The notes below the pieces were generated by a model. It saw nothing but the letters and a program-made list of their open reading frames with translations. It searched no databases and was not told the DNA's origin. DNA of 64,000 bases from Myotis daubentonii (taxonomy: Eukaryota > Chordata > Mammalia > Chiroptera > Vespertilionidae). Made by a program: the position numbers and the translations under genes. Where the stretch lies: contig NC_081851.1 of the NCBI RefSeq assembly GCF_963259705.1, positions 12,064,145-12,128,144 of the forward strand, read 5' to 3'. Position 1 is the stretch's first letter. Each line of letters starts with the position of its first letter. Below are positions 25,701-39,236 of the stretch, piece after piece.

Positions 25701-27776
25701 CAAACCTAAATTAAGTATTAACATTTTTTTTCCTTGCCAGTATTAGAAATGGTTGAGAAAAAAAAAATCCTCATTTAGACTTCTCCTTGTCTTTATCCAA
25801 AGTGTCTGGCTCAATATACAATGGCTTGTCTGGTGTCCCAACTAAAGAAATCTACATGAATCCCTTCTCACATGCCTGGCCCCTCCTTAGATCCCTCCCC
25901 ATCAGTGAAACAGAGTAAAACCTCACTTCTGTAGTATCTCAAATATCCAACAATGCGGTTCTAGACCATGATGTTAAAGGAAAATCTATACCAGTTGTGG
26001 GATAAAACTTCACATCTAGAGCTGACCATCCTTTCAATAGTTTAAGAATATTCAATAGTCTGCCTTGTAAAAAGGAAATCAATTTCTTTATTATACACTG
26101 CCAGCATTAACACAACACTCTGTTCCTCATGACTGCAACCAGCACCATCCTACCCACACTGCCCACCATACAAACATAAATTCACTTTTGTACTTGCAGT
26201 TTCTTCATCCATCCCTGTGTGTGGAGTCTTATTCCTTATCTCTACTAGTCTTCAATATCGTCTTATTAATTTTATCTATCTTAAGGCAACAGACACTACT
26301 GAAAGGGTCCTGACCTCTATATACACTCTTTAGGTTAATGAGGAGCCACTCACTTCAGCTCTGTTTGCCCAAAATCAGTGGTTGCCATGGTGTGGCTTGA
26401 CATCACAAAGCTTCAGCTTGACCATCCAGGAGGGGCGGGGGTTGCAGAGGATGCAGAAATCTCGGACACTCTGGTTATACAACACAGTTCTTCCTCTAAA
26501 CTCCTACATTTTTTTCCTAAACTGACCTCCCTCTCTCTCTCCATTCCTGTAGTTCCATTATACACCAGCATATGGCAGGGAGGTGGTGTTTCCTCTAGGA
26601 CAATTCCCAAACTCCCCCGTCATTTCAATGGTCCATTCCACTATGTTCAGTTGCTACCAATTCCTAGGTTTTTGAGTGTTGTTTTAATGGATGTTTTATT
26701 TTAGAATTATTCCAGATTTACAGAAAAATTGTGAAGGTAATAACCATGTACACCACACCGAGTTTCCCATATTACTAATATCTTACTTATGTATGGGACA
26801 AATGTAACATGAACTGAATCATCAGTGAAACTGTGTGAAACCTCACTTCTCTCATATCTCAAATATCCAGCAATGATGTTCTAGACCAAGGTGTTAAAGG
26901 AAAAACTGGACCTGATGTGGCATAATACTTCAGATCTTGAGCTGACCATCCTTTCAATAGTTTAACAATATTCAATAGTCTACCATGTAAAAAGGAATTC
27001 AAAGTTATTATTATACACTGCCAGCACTAACACAACAGCCTGTTACTCATGACTGTGACCACCATCCATACCACACCCTCAATACAAACCTAAATTAAGT
27101 ATTAACATTTTTTTTCCTTGCCAGTATTAGAAATGGTTGAGAAAAAAAAAATCCTCATTTAGACTTCTCCTTGTCTTTATCCAAAGTGTCTGGCTCAATA
27201 TACAATGGCTTGTCTGGTGTCCCAACTAAAGAAATCTACATGAATCCCTTCTCACATGCCTGGCCCCTCCTTAGATCCCTCCCCATCAGTGAAACAGAGT
27301 AAAACCTCACTTCTGTAGTATCTCAAATATCCAACAATGCGGTTCTAGACCATGATGTTAAAGGAAAATCTATGCCAGTTGTGGGATAAAACTTCACATC
27401 TAGAGCTGACCATCCTTTCAATAGTTTAAGAATATTCAATAGTCTGCCTTGTAAAAAGGAAATCAATTTCTTTATTATACACTGCCAGCATTAACACAAC
27501 ACTCTGTTCCTCATGACTGCAACCACCACCATCCTACCCACACTGCCCACCATACAAACATAAATTCACTTTTGTACTTGCAGTTTCTTCATCCATCCCT
27601 GTGTGTGGAGTCTTATTCCTTATCTCTACTAGTCTTCAATATCGTCTTATTAATTTTATCTATCTTAAGGCAACAGACACTACTGAAAGGGTCCTGACCT
27701 CTATATACACTCTTTAGGTTAATGAGAAGCCACTCACTTCAGGTCTGTTTGCCCAAAATCAGTGGTTGCCATGGTG
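22713..27776 (+). repeat. Higher-order repeat block A-B-C-B' (~5.06 kb)
   Basis: Monomers A 22713-23630, B 23631-25009, C 25010-26392, B' 26393-27776. Same composition as 3840-8902. The B copy reads 'actccaccgtc' where earlier copies read 'actcccccgtc', a change shared with the B copies at 12124, 28695, 32375 and 33755. Confidence 0.87.
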
Positions 27777-30700
27777 TGGCTTGACATCACGAAGCCTCAG
27801 CTTGACCATCCAGGAGGGGCGGGGGTTGCAGAGGATGCAGAAATCTCGAACACTCTGGTTATAGAACAGAGTTCTTCCTCTAAACTCCAAATTTTTTTCC
27901 TAAACTGACCTCTCTCTCTCTCTCAATTCCTGTAGTTCCATTATAGACCAGCATATGGCAGGGAGGTGGTGTTTCCTCTAGGACAATTCCCATACTCTCC
28001 CGTCATTTCAATGGTCCATTCCACTATGTTCAGTTGCTACCAATTCCTAGGTTTTTGAGAGTTGTTTTAAGGGATGTTTTATTTTAGAATTAATCCAGAT
28101 TTACAGAAAAATTGTGCAGATAATAACCACGTACACCACACCGAATTTCCCTTATTAATAATATCTTACTTATGTAAGGGGCAAATGTAACATGAACTGA
28201 ATCATCAGTGAAACAGAGTGAAACCTCACTTCTCTAGTATCTCACATATCCAACAATGCGGTTCTAGACCATGATGTTAAAGGAAAAACTATACCAGTTG
28301 TGGGATAAAACTTCACATCTACAGCTGACCATCCTTTCAATAGTATAACAATATTCAATAATCTGCCATGTAAAAAGGAAATCAATTTCTTTATTATACA
28401 CTGCCAGCCTTAACACAACACTCTGTTCCTCATGACTGCGACCACCACAATCCATCCGAACCACCCCCACATAAAACATAAATTCACTTTTGTACTTGCA
28501 GTTTCTTCATCCATCCCTGTGTGTGGAGTCTTATTCCTTATCTCTACTAGTCTTCAATATCGTCTTATTAATTTTATCTATCTTAAGGCAACAGACACTA
28601 CTGAAAGGGTCCTGACCTCTATATACACTCTTTAGGTTAATGAGGAGCCACTCACTTCAGCTCTGTTTGCCCAAAATCAGTGGTTGCCATGGTGTGGCTT
28701 GACTTCACAAAGCTTCAGCTTGACCATCCAGGAGGGGCGGGGGTTGCAGAGGATGCAGAAATCTCGGACACTCTGGTTATACAACAGAGTTCTTCCTCTA
28801 AACTCCTACATTTTTTTCCTAAACTGACCTCCCTCTCTCTCTCCATTCCTGTAGTTCCATTATACACCAGCATATGGCAGGGAGGTGGTGTTTCCTCTAG
28901 GACAATTCCCAAACTCCACCGTCATTTCAATGGTCCATTCCACTATGTTCAGTTGCTACCAATTCCTAGGTTTTTGAGTGTTGTTTTAATGGATGTTTTA
29001 TTTTAGAATTATTCCAGATTTACAGAAAAATTGTGAAGGTAATAACGATGTACACCACACCGAGTTTCCCATATTACTAATATCTTACTTATGTATGGGG
29101 CAAATGTAACATGAACTGAATCATCAGTGAAACTGTGTGAAACCTCACTTCTCTCATATCTCAAATATCCAGCAATGATGTTCTAGACCAAGTTGTTAAA
29201 GGAAATACTGGACCTGATGTGGCATAAAACTTCAGATCTTGAGCTTACCATCCTTTCAATAGTTTAACAATATTCAATAGTCTACCATGTAAAAAGGAAA
29301 CCAAATTCATTTTTATACAATGCCAGCACTAAGACAACAGCCTGCTCCTCATGACTGCGACCACCATCAATACCACCCCCCCAATACAAAGCTAAATTAA
29401 ACATCAGCTTCTTTTTTCCTTGGCAGTATTAGAAAATGTTGAGAAAAAAAAACCCCATTCAGACTTCTCCTTGTCTTTATCCAAAGTATCTGGCTCAATA
29501 TACAATAGCGAGTCTGGTGCCCCAACAAAGAAATCTACATGAATCCCTACTCACATGCCTGCCCCCTCCTTCGATCCCTCCCCATCAGGGAAACAGAGTA
29601 AAACCTCACTTCTCTAGTATCTCACATATCCAACAATGCGGTTCTAGACCATGATGTTAACGGAAAAACTATACCAGTTGTGGGATAAAACTTCACATCT
29701 ACAGCTGACCATCCTTTCAATAGTTTAACAATATTCAATAATCTGTCATGTAAAAAGGAAATCAATTTCTTTATTATACACTGCCAGCTTTAACACAACA
29801 CTCTGTTCCTCATGACTGCGACCACCACAATCCATCCGAACCACCCCCACATAAAACATAAATTCACTTTTGTACTTGCAGTTTCTCATCCATCCTTGTG
29901 TGTGGAGTCTTAGTCCTTATCTCTACTAGTCTTCAATATCATCTTATTAATTTTAGCTATCTTAAGGCAACAGACACTACTGAAAGGGTCCTGACCTCTA
30001 TATATACTCTTTAGGTTAATGAGGAGCCACTCAGTTCAGCTCTGTTTTCCCAAAATCAGTGGTTGCCATGGTGTGGCTTGACATCACAAAGCCTCAGCTT
30101 GACCAACAAGGAGGGGTGGGGGTTACAGAGGATGCAGAAATCTCAGACACTCTGGTTATAGAACAGAGACCTTCCTCTTAACACCTACATTTTTTTCCTT
30201 AACTGAGCTCTCTCTCTCAATTCCTCTAGTTCCATTATAGTCCAACATATTGCAGGGAGGTGGTGGTGTTTCCTCTAAGACAATTCCCATACTCGCCCGT
30301 CATTTCAATGGTCCATTCCACTAGGTTCAGTTGCTACTGTTGCCTAGGATTTTGAGTGTTGTTTTAATGGATATTTTATTTTAGAATAGTTCCAGATTTA
30401 CAGAAAAATTGTGAAGATAATAACCATGTACACCATCCCCTATTTACCCCATTACTAATATCTTACTTATGTATGGGGCAAATGTAACATGAAGTGAATC
30501 ATCAGTGAAATAGATTGAAACCCCACTTCTCTAGCATCTCAAATACCAGGCAATGATGTTCTAGACCAAGGTGTTAAAGGAAAAACTGGACCTGATGTGG
30601 CATAATACTTCAGATCTTGAGCTGACCATCCTTTCAATAGTTTAACAATATTCAATAGTCTACCATGTAAAAAGGAAACCAAATTCATTTTTATACAATG

Positions 30701-31456
30701 CCAGCACTAACACAACAGCCTGTTACTCATGACTGTGACCACCATCCATACCACCCCCTCAATACAAACCTAAATTAAGTATTAACATTTTTTTTCCTTG
30801 CCAGTATTAGAAATGGTTGAGAAAAAAAAAATCCTCATTTAGACTTCTCCTTGTCTTTATCCAAAGTGTCTGGCTCAATATACAATGGCTTGTCTGGTGT
30901 CCCAACTAAAGAAATCTACATGAATCCCTTCTCACATGCCTGGCCCCTCCTTAGATCCCTCCCCATCAGTGAAACAGAGTAAAACCTCACTTCTGTAGTA
31001 TCTCAAATATCCAACAATGAGGTTCTAGACCATGATGTTAAAGGAAAATCTATACCAGTTGTGGGATAAAACTTCACATCTAGAGCTGACCATCCTTTCA
31101 ATAGTTTAAGAATATTCAATAGTCTGCCTTGTAAAAAGGAAATCAATTTCTTTATTATACACTGCCAGCATTAACACAACACTCTGTTCCTCATGACTGC
31201 AACCACCACCATCCTACCCACACTGCCCACCATACAAACATAAATTCACTTTTGTACTTGCAGTTTCTTCATCCATCCCTGTGTGTGGAGTCTTATTCCT
31301 TATCTCTACTAGTCTTCAATATCGTCTTATTAATTTTATCTATCTTAAGGCAACAGACACTACTGAAAGGGTCCTGACCTCTATATACACTCTTTAGGTT
31401 AATGAGAAGCCACTCACTTCAGGTCTGTTTGCCCAAAATCAGTGGTTGCCATGGTG
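27777..31456 (+). repeat. Higher-order repeat block A-B-C (~3.68 kb)
   Basis: Monomers A 27777-28694, B 28695-30073, C 30074-31456. The B copy has a change in the phase-site neighbourhood ('gacttcacaaag'). It shares 'acaacagag' with the B copies at 32375 and 33755, where earlier B copies read 'acaacacag'. Confidence 0.88.
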
Positions 31457-34400
31457 TGGCTTGACATCACGAAGCCTCAGCTTGACCATCCAGGAGGGGC
31501 GGGGGTTGCAGAGGATGCAGATATCTCGAACACTCTGGTTATAGAACAGAGTTCTTCCTCTAAACTCCAAATTTTTTTCCTAAACTGACCTCTCTCTCTC
31601 TCTCAATTCCTGTAGTTCCATTATACACCAGCATATGGCAGGGAGGTGGTGTTTCCTCTAGGACAATTCCCATACTCTCCCGTCATTTCAATGGTCCATT
31701 CCACTATGTTCAGTTGCTACCAATTCCTAGGTTTTTGAGAGTTGTTTTAAGGGATGTTTTATTTTAGAATTAATCCAGATTTACAGAAAAATTGTGCAGA
31801 TAATAACCACGTACACCACACCGAATTTCCCTTATTAATAATATCTTACTTATGTAAGGGGCAAATGTAACATGAACTGAATCATCAGTGAAACAGAGTG
31901 AAACCTCACTTCTCTAGTATCTCACATATCCAACAATGTGGTTCTAGACCATGATGTTAAAGGAAAAACTATACCAGTTGTGGGATAAAACTTCACATCT
32001 ACAGCTGACCATCCTTTCAATAGTATAACAATATTCAATAATCTGCCATGTAAAAAGGAAATCAATTTCTTTATTATACACTGCCAGCCTTAACACAACA
32101 CTCTGTTCCTCATGACTGCGACCACCACAATCCATCCGAACCACCCCCACATAAAACATAAATTCACTTTTGTACTTGCAGTTTCTTAATCCATCCCTGT
32201 GTGTGGAGTCTTATTCCTTATCTCTACTAGTCTTCAATATCGTCTTATTAATTTTATCTATCTTAAGGCAACAGACACTACTGAAAGGGTCCTGACCTCT
32301 ATATACACTCTTTAGGTTAATGAGGAGCCACTCACTTCAGCTCTGTTTGCCCAAAATCAGTGGTTGCCATGGTGTGGCTTGACATCACAAAGCTTCAGCT
32401 TGACCATCCAGGAGGGGCGGGGGTTGCAGAGGATGCAGAAATCTCGGACACTCTGGTTATACAACAGAGTTCTTCCTCTAAACTCCTACATTTTTTTCCT
32501 AAACTGACCTCCCTCTCTCTCTCCATTCCTGTAGTTCCATTATACACCAGCATATGGCAGGGAGGTGGTGTTTCCTCTAGGACAATTCCCAAACTCCACC
32601 GTCATTTCAATGGTCCATTCCACTATGTTCAGTTGCTACCAATTCCTAGGTTTTTGAGTGTTGTTTTAATGGATGTTTTATTTTAGAATTATTCCAGATT
32701 TACAGAAAAATTGTGAAGGTAATAACCATGTACACCACACCGAGTTTCCCATATTACTAATATCTTACTTATGTATGGGGCAAATGTAACATGAACTGAA
32801 TCATCAGTGAAACTGTGTGAAACCTCACTTCTCTCATATCTCAAATATCCAGCAATGATGTTCTAGACCAAGTTGTTAAAGGAAAAACTGGACCTGATGT
32901 GGCATAAAACTTCAGATCTTGAGCTTACCATCCTTTCAATAGTTTAACAATATTCAATAGTCTACCATGTAAAAAGGAAACCAAATTCATTTTTATACAA
33001 TGCCAGCACTAAGACAACAGCCTGCTCCTCATGACTGCGACCACCATCAATACCACCCCCCCAATACAAAGCTAAATTAAACATCAGCTTCTTTTTTCCT
33101 TGGCAGTATTAGAAAATGTTGAGAAAAAAAAACCCCATTCAGACATCTCCTTGTCTTTATCCAAAGTATCTGGCTCAATATACAATAGCGAGTCTGGTGC
33201 CCCAACAAAGAAATCTACATGAATCCCTACTCACATGCCTGCCCCCTCCTTCGATCCCTCCCCATCAGGGAAACAGAGTAAAACCTCACTTCTCTAGTAT
33301 CTCACATATCCAACAATGCGGTTCTAGACCATGATGTTAAAGGAAAAACTATACCAGTTGTGGGATAAAACTTCACATCTACAGCTGGCCATCCTTTCAA
33401 TAGTTTAACAATATTCAATAATCTGTCATGTAAAAAGGAAATAAATTTCTTTATTATACACTGCCAGCTTTAACACAACACTCTGTTCCTCATGACTGCG
33501 ACCACCACAATCCATCTGAACCACCCCCACATAAAACATAAATTCACTTTTGTACTTGCAGTTTCTTAATCCATCCCTGTGTGTGGAGTCTTATTCCTTA
33601 TCTCTACTAGTCTTCAATATCGTCTTATTAATTTTATCTATCTTAAGGCAACAGACACTACTGAAAGGGTCCTGACCTCTATATACACTCTTTAGGTTAA
33701 TGAGGAGCCACTCACTTCAGCTCTGTTTGCCCAAAATCAGTGGTTGCCATGGTGTGGCTTGACATCACAAAGCTTCAGCTTGACCATCCAGGAGGGGCGG
33801 GGGTTGCAGAGGATGCAGAAATCTCGGACACTCTGGTTATACAACAGAGTTCTTCCTCTAAACTCCTACATTTTTTTCCTAAACTGACCTCCCTCTCTCT
33901 CTCCATTCCTGTAGTTCCATTATACACCAGCATATGGCAGGGAGGTGGTGTTTCCTCTAGGACAATTCCCAAACTCCACCGTCATTTCAATGGTCCATTC
34001 CACTATGTTCAGTTGCTACCAATTCCTAGGTTTTTGAGTGTTGTTTTAATGGATGTTTTATTTTAGAATTATTCCAGATTTACAGAAAAATTGTGAAGGT
34101 AATAACCATGTACACCACACCGAGTTTCCCATATTACTAATATCTTACTTATGTATGGGGCAAATGTAACATGAACTGAATCATCAGTGAAACTGTGTGA
34201 AACCTCACTTCTCTCATATCTCAAATATCCAGCAATGATGTTCTAGACCAAGTTGTTAAAGGAAAAACTGGACCTGATGTGGCATAAAACTTCAGATCTT
34301 GAGCTTACCATCCTTTCAATAGTTTAACAATATTCAATAGTCTACCATGTAAAAAGGAAACCAAATTCATTTTTATACAATGCCAGCACTAAGACAACAG

Positions 34401-36514
34401 CCTGCTCCTCATGACTGCGACCACCATCAATACCACCCCCCCAATACAAAGCTAAATTAAACATCAGCTTCTTTTTTCCTTGGCAGTATTAGAAAATGTT
34501 GAGGAAAAAAAACCCCATTCAGACATCTCCTTGTCTTTATCCAAAGTATCTGGCTCAATATACAATAGCGAGTCTGGTGCCCCAACAAAGAAATCTACAT
34601 GAATCCCTACTCACATGCCTGCCCCCTCCTTCGATCCCTCCCCATCAGGGAAACAGAGTAAAACCTCACTTCTCTAGTATCTCACATATCCAACAATGCG
34701 GTTCTAGACCATGATGTTAAAGGAAAAACTATACCAGTTGTGGGATAAAACTTCACATCTACAGCTGGCCATCCTTTCAATAGTTTAACAATATTCAATA
34801 ATCTGTCATGTAAAAAGGAAATAAATTTCTTTATTATACACTGCCAGCTTTAACACAACACTCTGTTCCTCATGACTGCGACCACCACAATCCATCTGAA
34901 CCACCCCCACATAAAACATAAATTCACTTTTGTACTTGCAGTTTCTCATCCATCCTTGTGTGTGGAGTCTTAGTCCTTATCTCTACTAGTCTTCAATATC
35001 ATCTTATTAGTTTTAGCTATCTTAAGGCAACAGACACTACTGAAAGGGTCCTGACCTCTATATATACTCTTTAGGTTAATGAGGAGCCACTCAGTTCAGC
35101 TCTGTTTTCCCAAAATCAGTGGTTGCCATGGTATGGCTTGACATCACAAAGCCTCAGCTTGACCAACAAGGAGGGGTGGGGGTTACAGAGGATGCAGAAA
35201 TCTCAGACACTCTGGTTATAGAACAGAGACCTTCCTCTTAACACCTACATTTTTTTCCTTAACTGAGCTCTCTCTCTCAATTCCTCTAGTTCCATTATAG
35301 TCCAACATATTGCAGGGAGGTGGTGGTGTTTCCTCTAAGCCAATTCCCATACTCCCCCGTCATTTCAATGGTCCATTCCACTAGGTTCAGTTGCTACTGT
35401 TGCCTAGGATTTTGAGTGTTGTTTTAATGGATATTTTATTTTAGAATAGTTCCAGATTTACAGAAAAATTGTGAAGATAATAACCATGTACACCATCCCC
35501 TATTTACCTCATTACTAATATCTTACTTATGTATGGGGCAAATGTAACATGAAGTGAATCATCAGTGAAATAGATTGAAACCCCACTTCTCTAGCATCTC
35601 AAATACCAGGCAATGATGTTCTAGACCAAGGTGTTAAAGGAAAAACTGGACCTGATGTGGCATAATACTTCAGATCTTGAGCTGACCATTTTCAATAGTT
35701 TAACAATATTCAATAGTCTACCATGTAAAAAGGAATTCAAAGTTATTATTATACACTGCCAGCACTAACACAACAGCCTGTTACTCATGACTGTGACCAC
35801 CATCCATACCACCCCCTCAATACAAACCTAAATTAAGTATTAACATTTTTTTTCCTTGCCAGTATTAGAAATGGTTGAGAAAAAAAAAATCCTCATTTAG
35901 ACTTCTCCTTGTCTTTATCCAAAGTGTCTGGCTCAATATACAATGGCTTGTCTGGTGTCCCAACTAAAGAAATCTACATGAATCCCTTCTCACATGCCTG
36001 GCCCCTCCTTAGATCCCTCCCCATCAGTGAAACAGAGTAAAACCTCACTTCTGTAGTATCTCAAATATCCAACAATGCGGTTCTAGACCATGATGTTAAA
36101 GGAAAATCTATACCAGTTGTGGGATAAAACTTCACATCTAGAGCTGACCATCCTTTCAATAGTTTAAGAATATTCAATAGTCTGCCTTGTAAAAAGGAAA
36201 TCAATTTCTTTATTATACACTGCCAGCATTAACACAACACTCTGTTCCTCATGACTGCAACCACCACCATCCTACCCACACTGCCCACCATACAAACATA
36301 AATTCACTTTTGTACTTGCAGTTTCTTCATCCATCCCTGTGTGTGGAGTCTTATTCCTTATCTCTACTAGTCTTCAATATCGTCTTATTAATTTTATCTA
36401 TCTTAAGGCAACAGACACTACTGAAAGGGTCCTGACCTCTATATACACTCTTTAGGTTAATGAGAAGCCACTCACTTCAGGTCTGTTTGCCCAAAATCAG
36501 TGGTTGCCATGGTG
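31457..36514 (+). repeat. Higher-order repeat block A-B-B-C2 (~5.06 kb)
   Basis: Monomers A 31457-32374, B 32375-33754, B 33755-35133, C2 35134-36514. The two B copies are nearly identical and share the otherwise unseen 'gtttcttaatcc' (32181 and 33561, exactly 1,380 apart), indicating a recent single-monomer duplication. C2 is slightly short at 'gctgaccattttcaatag' (about 35,684). Confidence 0.87.
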
Positions 36515-37863
36515 TGGCTTGACATCACGAAGCCTCAGCTTGACCATCCAGGAGGGGCGGGGGTTGCAGAGGATGCAGAAATCTCGAACACTCTGGTTAT
36601 AGAACAGAGTTCTTCCTCTAAACTCCAAATTTTTTTCCTAAACTGACCTCTCTCTCTCTCTCAATTCCTGTAGTTCCATTATACACCAGCATATGGCAGG
36701 GAGGTGGTGTTTCCTCTAGGACAATTCCCATACTCTCCCGTCATTTCAATGGTCCATTCCACTATGTTCAGTTGCTACCAATTCCTAGGTTTTTGAGAGT
36801 TGTTTTAAGGTATGTTTTATTTTAGAATTAATCCAGATTTACAGAATAATTGTGCAGATAATAACCATGTACACCACACCGAATTTCCCTTATTAATAAT
36901 ATCTTACTTATGTAAGGGGCAAATGTAACATGAACTGAATCATCAGTGAAACAGAGTGAAACCTCACTTCTCTAGTATCTCAAATATACAGCAATGATGT
37001 TCTATACCAAGTTGTTAAAAGAAAAAATGGACCTGATGTGGCATAAAACTTCAGACCTTGTGCTGACCATCCTTTCAATAGTTTAACAATATTCAATAGT
37101 CTACATTGTAAAAAGGAAACCAAATTCATTTATATACACTGCCAGCACTAACACCATCCATAACACCCCCCCCCAATAGAAACCTAAATTAAACTTCAGT
37201 TTCTTTTTTCCTTGCCAGTATTAGAAAATGTTGAGAAAAAATCCCTATTCAAACTGCTCCTTGTCTTTATCCTAAGTGTTTGTCTCAATATATAATGACT
37301 TGTCTGGTGCCCCAACTAAAGAAATCTACATGAATCCCTTCTCACATGCCTGTCCCCTCCTTAGATTCATCCCCATCAGTGAAACAGAGTCAAACCTCAC
37401 TTCTCTAGATTCTCAAATATCCAACAATGCTGTTCTAGACCATGATGTTAAAGGAAAAACTATACCAGTTGTGGAATAAAACTTCACATGAGAGCTGACC
37501 ATCCTTTCAATAGTTTAACAATATTCAATGATCTGCCATGTAAAAAGGAAATCAATTTCTTTATTATACACTGCCAGCTTTAACACAACACTCTGTTCCT
37601 CATGACTGCGACCACCACAATCCATCCGATCCACCCCCACATAAAACATAAATTCACTTTTGTACTTGCAGTTTCTCATCCATCCTTGTGTGTGGAGTCT
37701 TAGTCCTTATCTCTACTAGTCTTCAATATCATCTTATTAATTTTAGCTATCTTAAGGCAACAGACACTACTGAAAGGGTCCTGACCTCTATATATACTCT
37801 TTAGGTTAATGAGGAGCCACTCAGTTCAGCTCTGTTTTCCCAAAATCAGTGGTTGCCATGGTG
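36515..37863 (+). repeat. A-headed monomer that still contains S, with an intermediate-type tail
   Basis: The head is A-type ('cacgaagcctc', 'gtgcagataataacc'). After about 36,980 the sequence departs from domain 1: 'caaatatacagcaatg', 'ccataacaccccc', 'gagtcaaacctc' and 'aatgctgttctag' resemble domain 2. S is present but lacks about 30 bp around 37,150 ('agcactaacaccatcc'), giving 1,349 bp. It is either an undeleted A or an A joined to an intermediate monomer. Confidence 0.8.
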
Positions 37864-39236
37864 TGGCTTGACATCACAAAGCCTCAGCTAGACCAACAAG
37901 GAGGGGTGGGGGTTACAGAGGATGCAGAAATCTCAGACACTCTGGTTATAGAACAGAGACCTTCCTCTAAACTCCTAAAATTTTTTCCTAAACTGACCTC
38001 TCTCTCTCTCAATTCCTCTAGTTTCATTATAGAACAGCATATGGCTCGGAGGTGGTGTGTCCTCTAGGATAATTCCCATACTCCCCGTCATTTCAATGGT
38101 CCATTCCACTATGTTCAGTTCCTACCAATTCCTAGGTTTTTGAGTGTTGTTTTAATGGATGTTTTATTTTAGAATTGTTCCAGATTTACAGAAAAATTGT
38201 GAAGATAATAACCACGTACACCACACCAAATTTCCCATATTACTAATATCTTACTTACGTATGGGGCAAATGTCACATGAATCATCAGTGAAACAGAGTG
38301 CATCCTCACTTCTCTAGCATCTCAAATATCCAGCAATGATGTTCTAGACCAAGTTGTTAAAGGAAAAACTGGACGTGATGTGGCATAAAACTTCAGATCT
38401 TGAGCTTACCATCCTTTCAATAGTTTAACAATATTCAATAGTCTACCATGTAAAAAGGAAACCAAATTCATTTTTATACAATGCCAGCACTAAGACAACA
38501 GCCTGCTCCTCATGACTGCGACCACCATCAATACCACCCTCCCCCATACAAAGCTAAATTAAACATCAGCTTCTTTTTTCCTTGGCAGTATTAGAAAATG
38601 TTGAGAAAAAAAAATCCCCATTCAGACTTCTCCTTGTCTTTATCCAAAGTATCTGGCTCAATATACAATAGCGAGTCTGGTGCCCCAACAAAGAAATCTA
38701 CATGAATCCCTACTCACATGCCTGCCCCCTCCTTCGATCCCTCCCCATCAGGGAAACAGAGTAAAACCTCACTTCTCTAGTATCTCACATATCCAACAAT
38801 GCGGTTCTAGACCATGATGTTAAAGGAAAAACTATACCAGTTGTGGGATAAAACTTCACATCTACAGCTGACCATCCTTTCAATAGTTTAACAATATTCA
38901 ATAATCTGTCATGTAAAAAGGAAATCAATTTCTTTATTATACACTGCCAGCTTTAACACAACACTCTGTTCCTCATGACTGCGACCACCACAATCCATCC
39001 GAACCACCCCCACATAAAACATAAATTCACTTTTGTACTTGCAGTTTCTCATCCATCCTTGTGTGTGGAGTCTTAGTCCTTATCTCTACTAGTCTTCAAT
39101 ATCATCTTATTAATTTTAGCTATCTTAAGGCAACAGACACTACTGAAAGGGTCCTGACCTCTATATATACTCTTTAGGTTAATGAGGAGCCACTCAGTTC
39201 AGCTCTGTTTTCCCAAAATCAGTGGTTGCCATGGTG
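37864..39236 (+). repeat. Divergent C-headed monomer with intermediate middle
   Basis: It starts as C ('gaccaacaagg'), then from about 37,974 to 38,345 has changes shared with domain 2 ('aaaattttttcc', 'attcctctagttt') plus private ones ('atggctcggagg', and a 5-bp loss in 'cacatgaatcatc'). It returns to a B-like S. Length 1,373. Confidence 0.8.
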
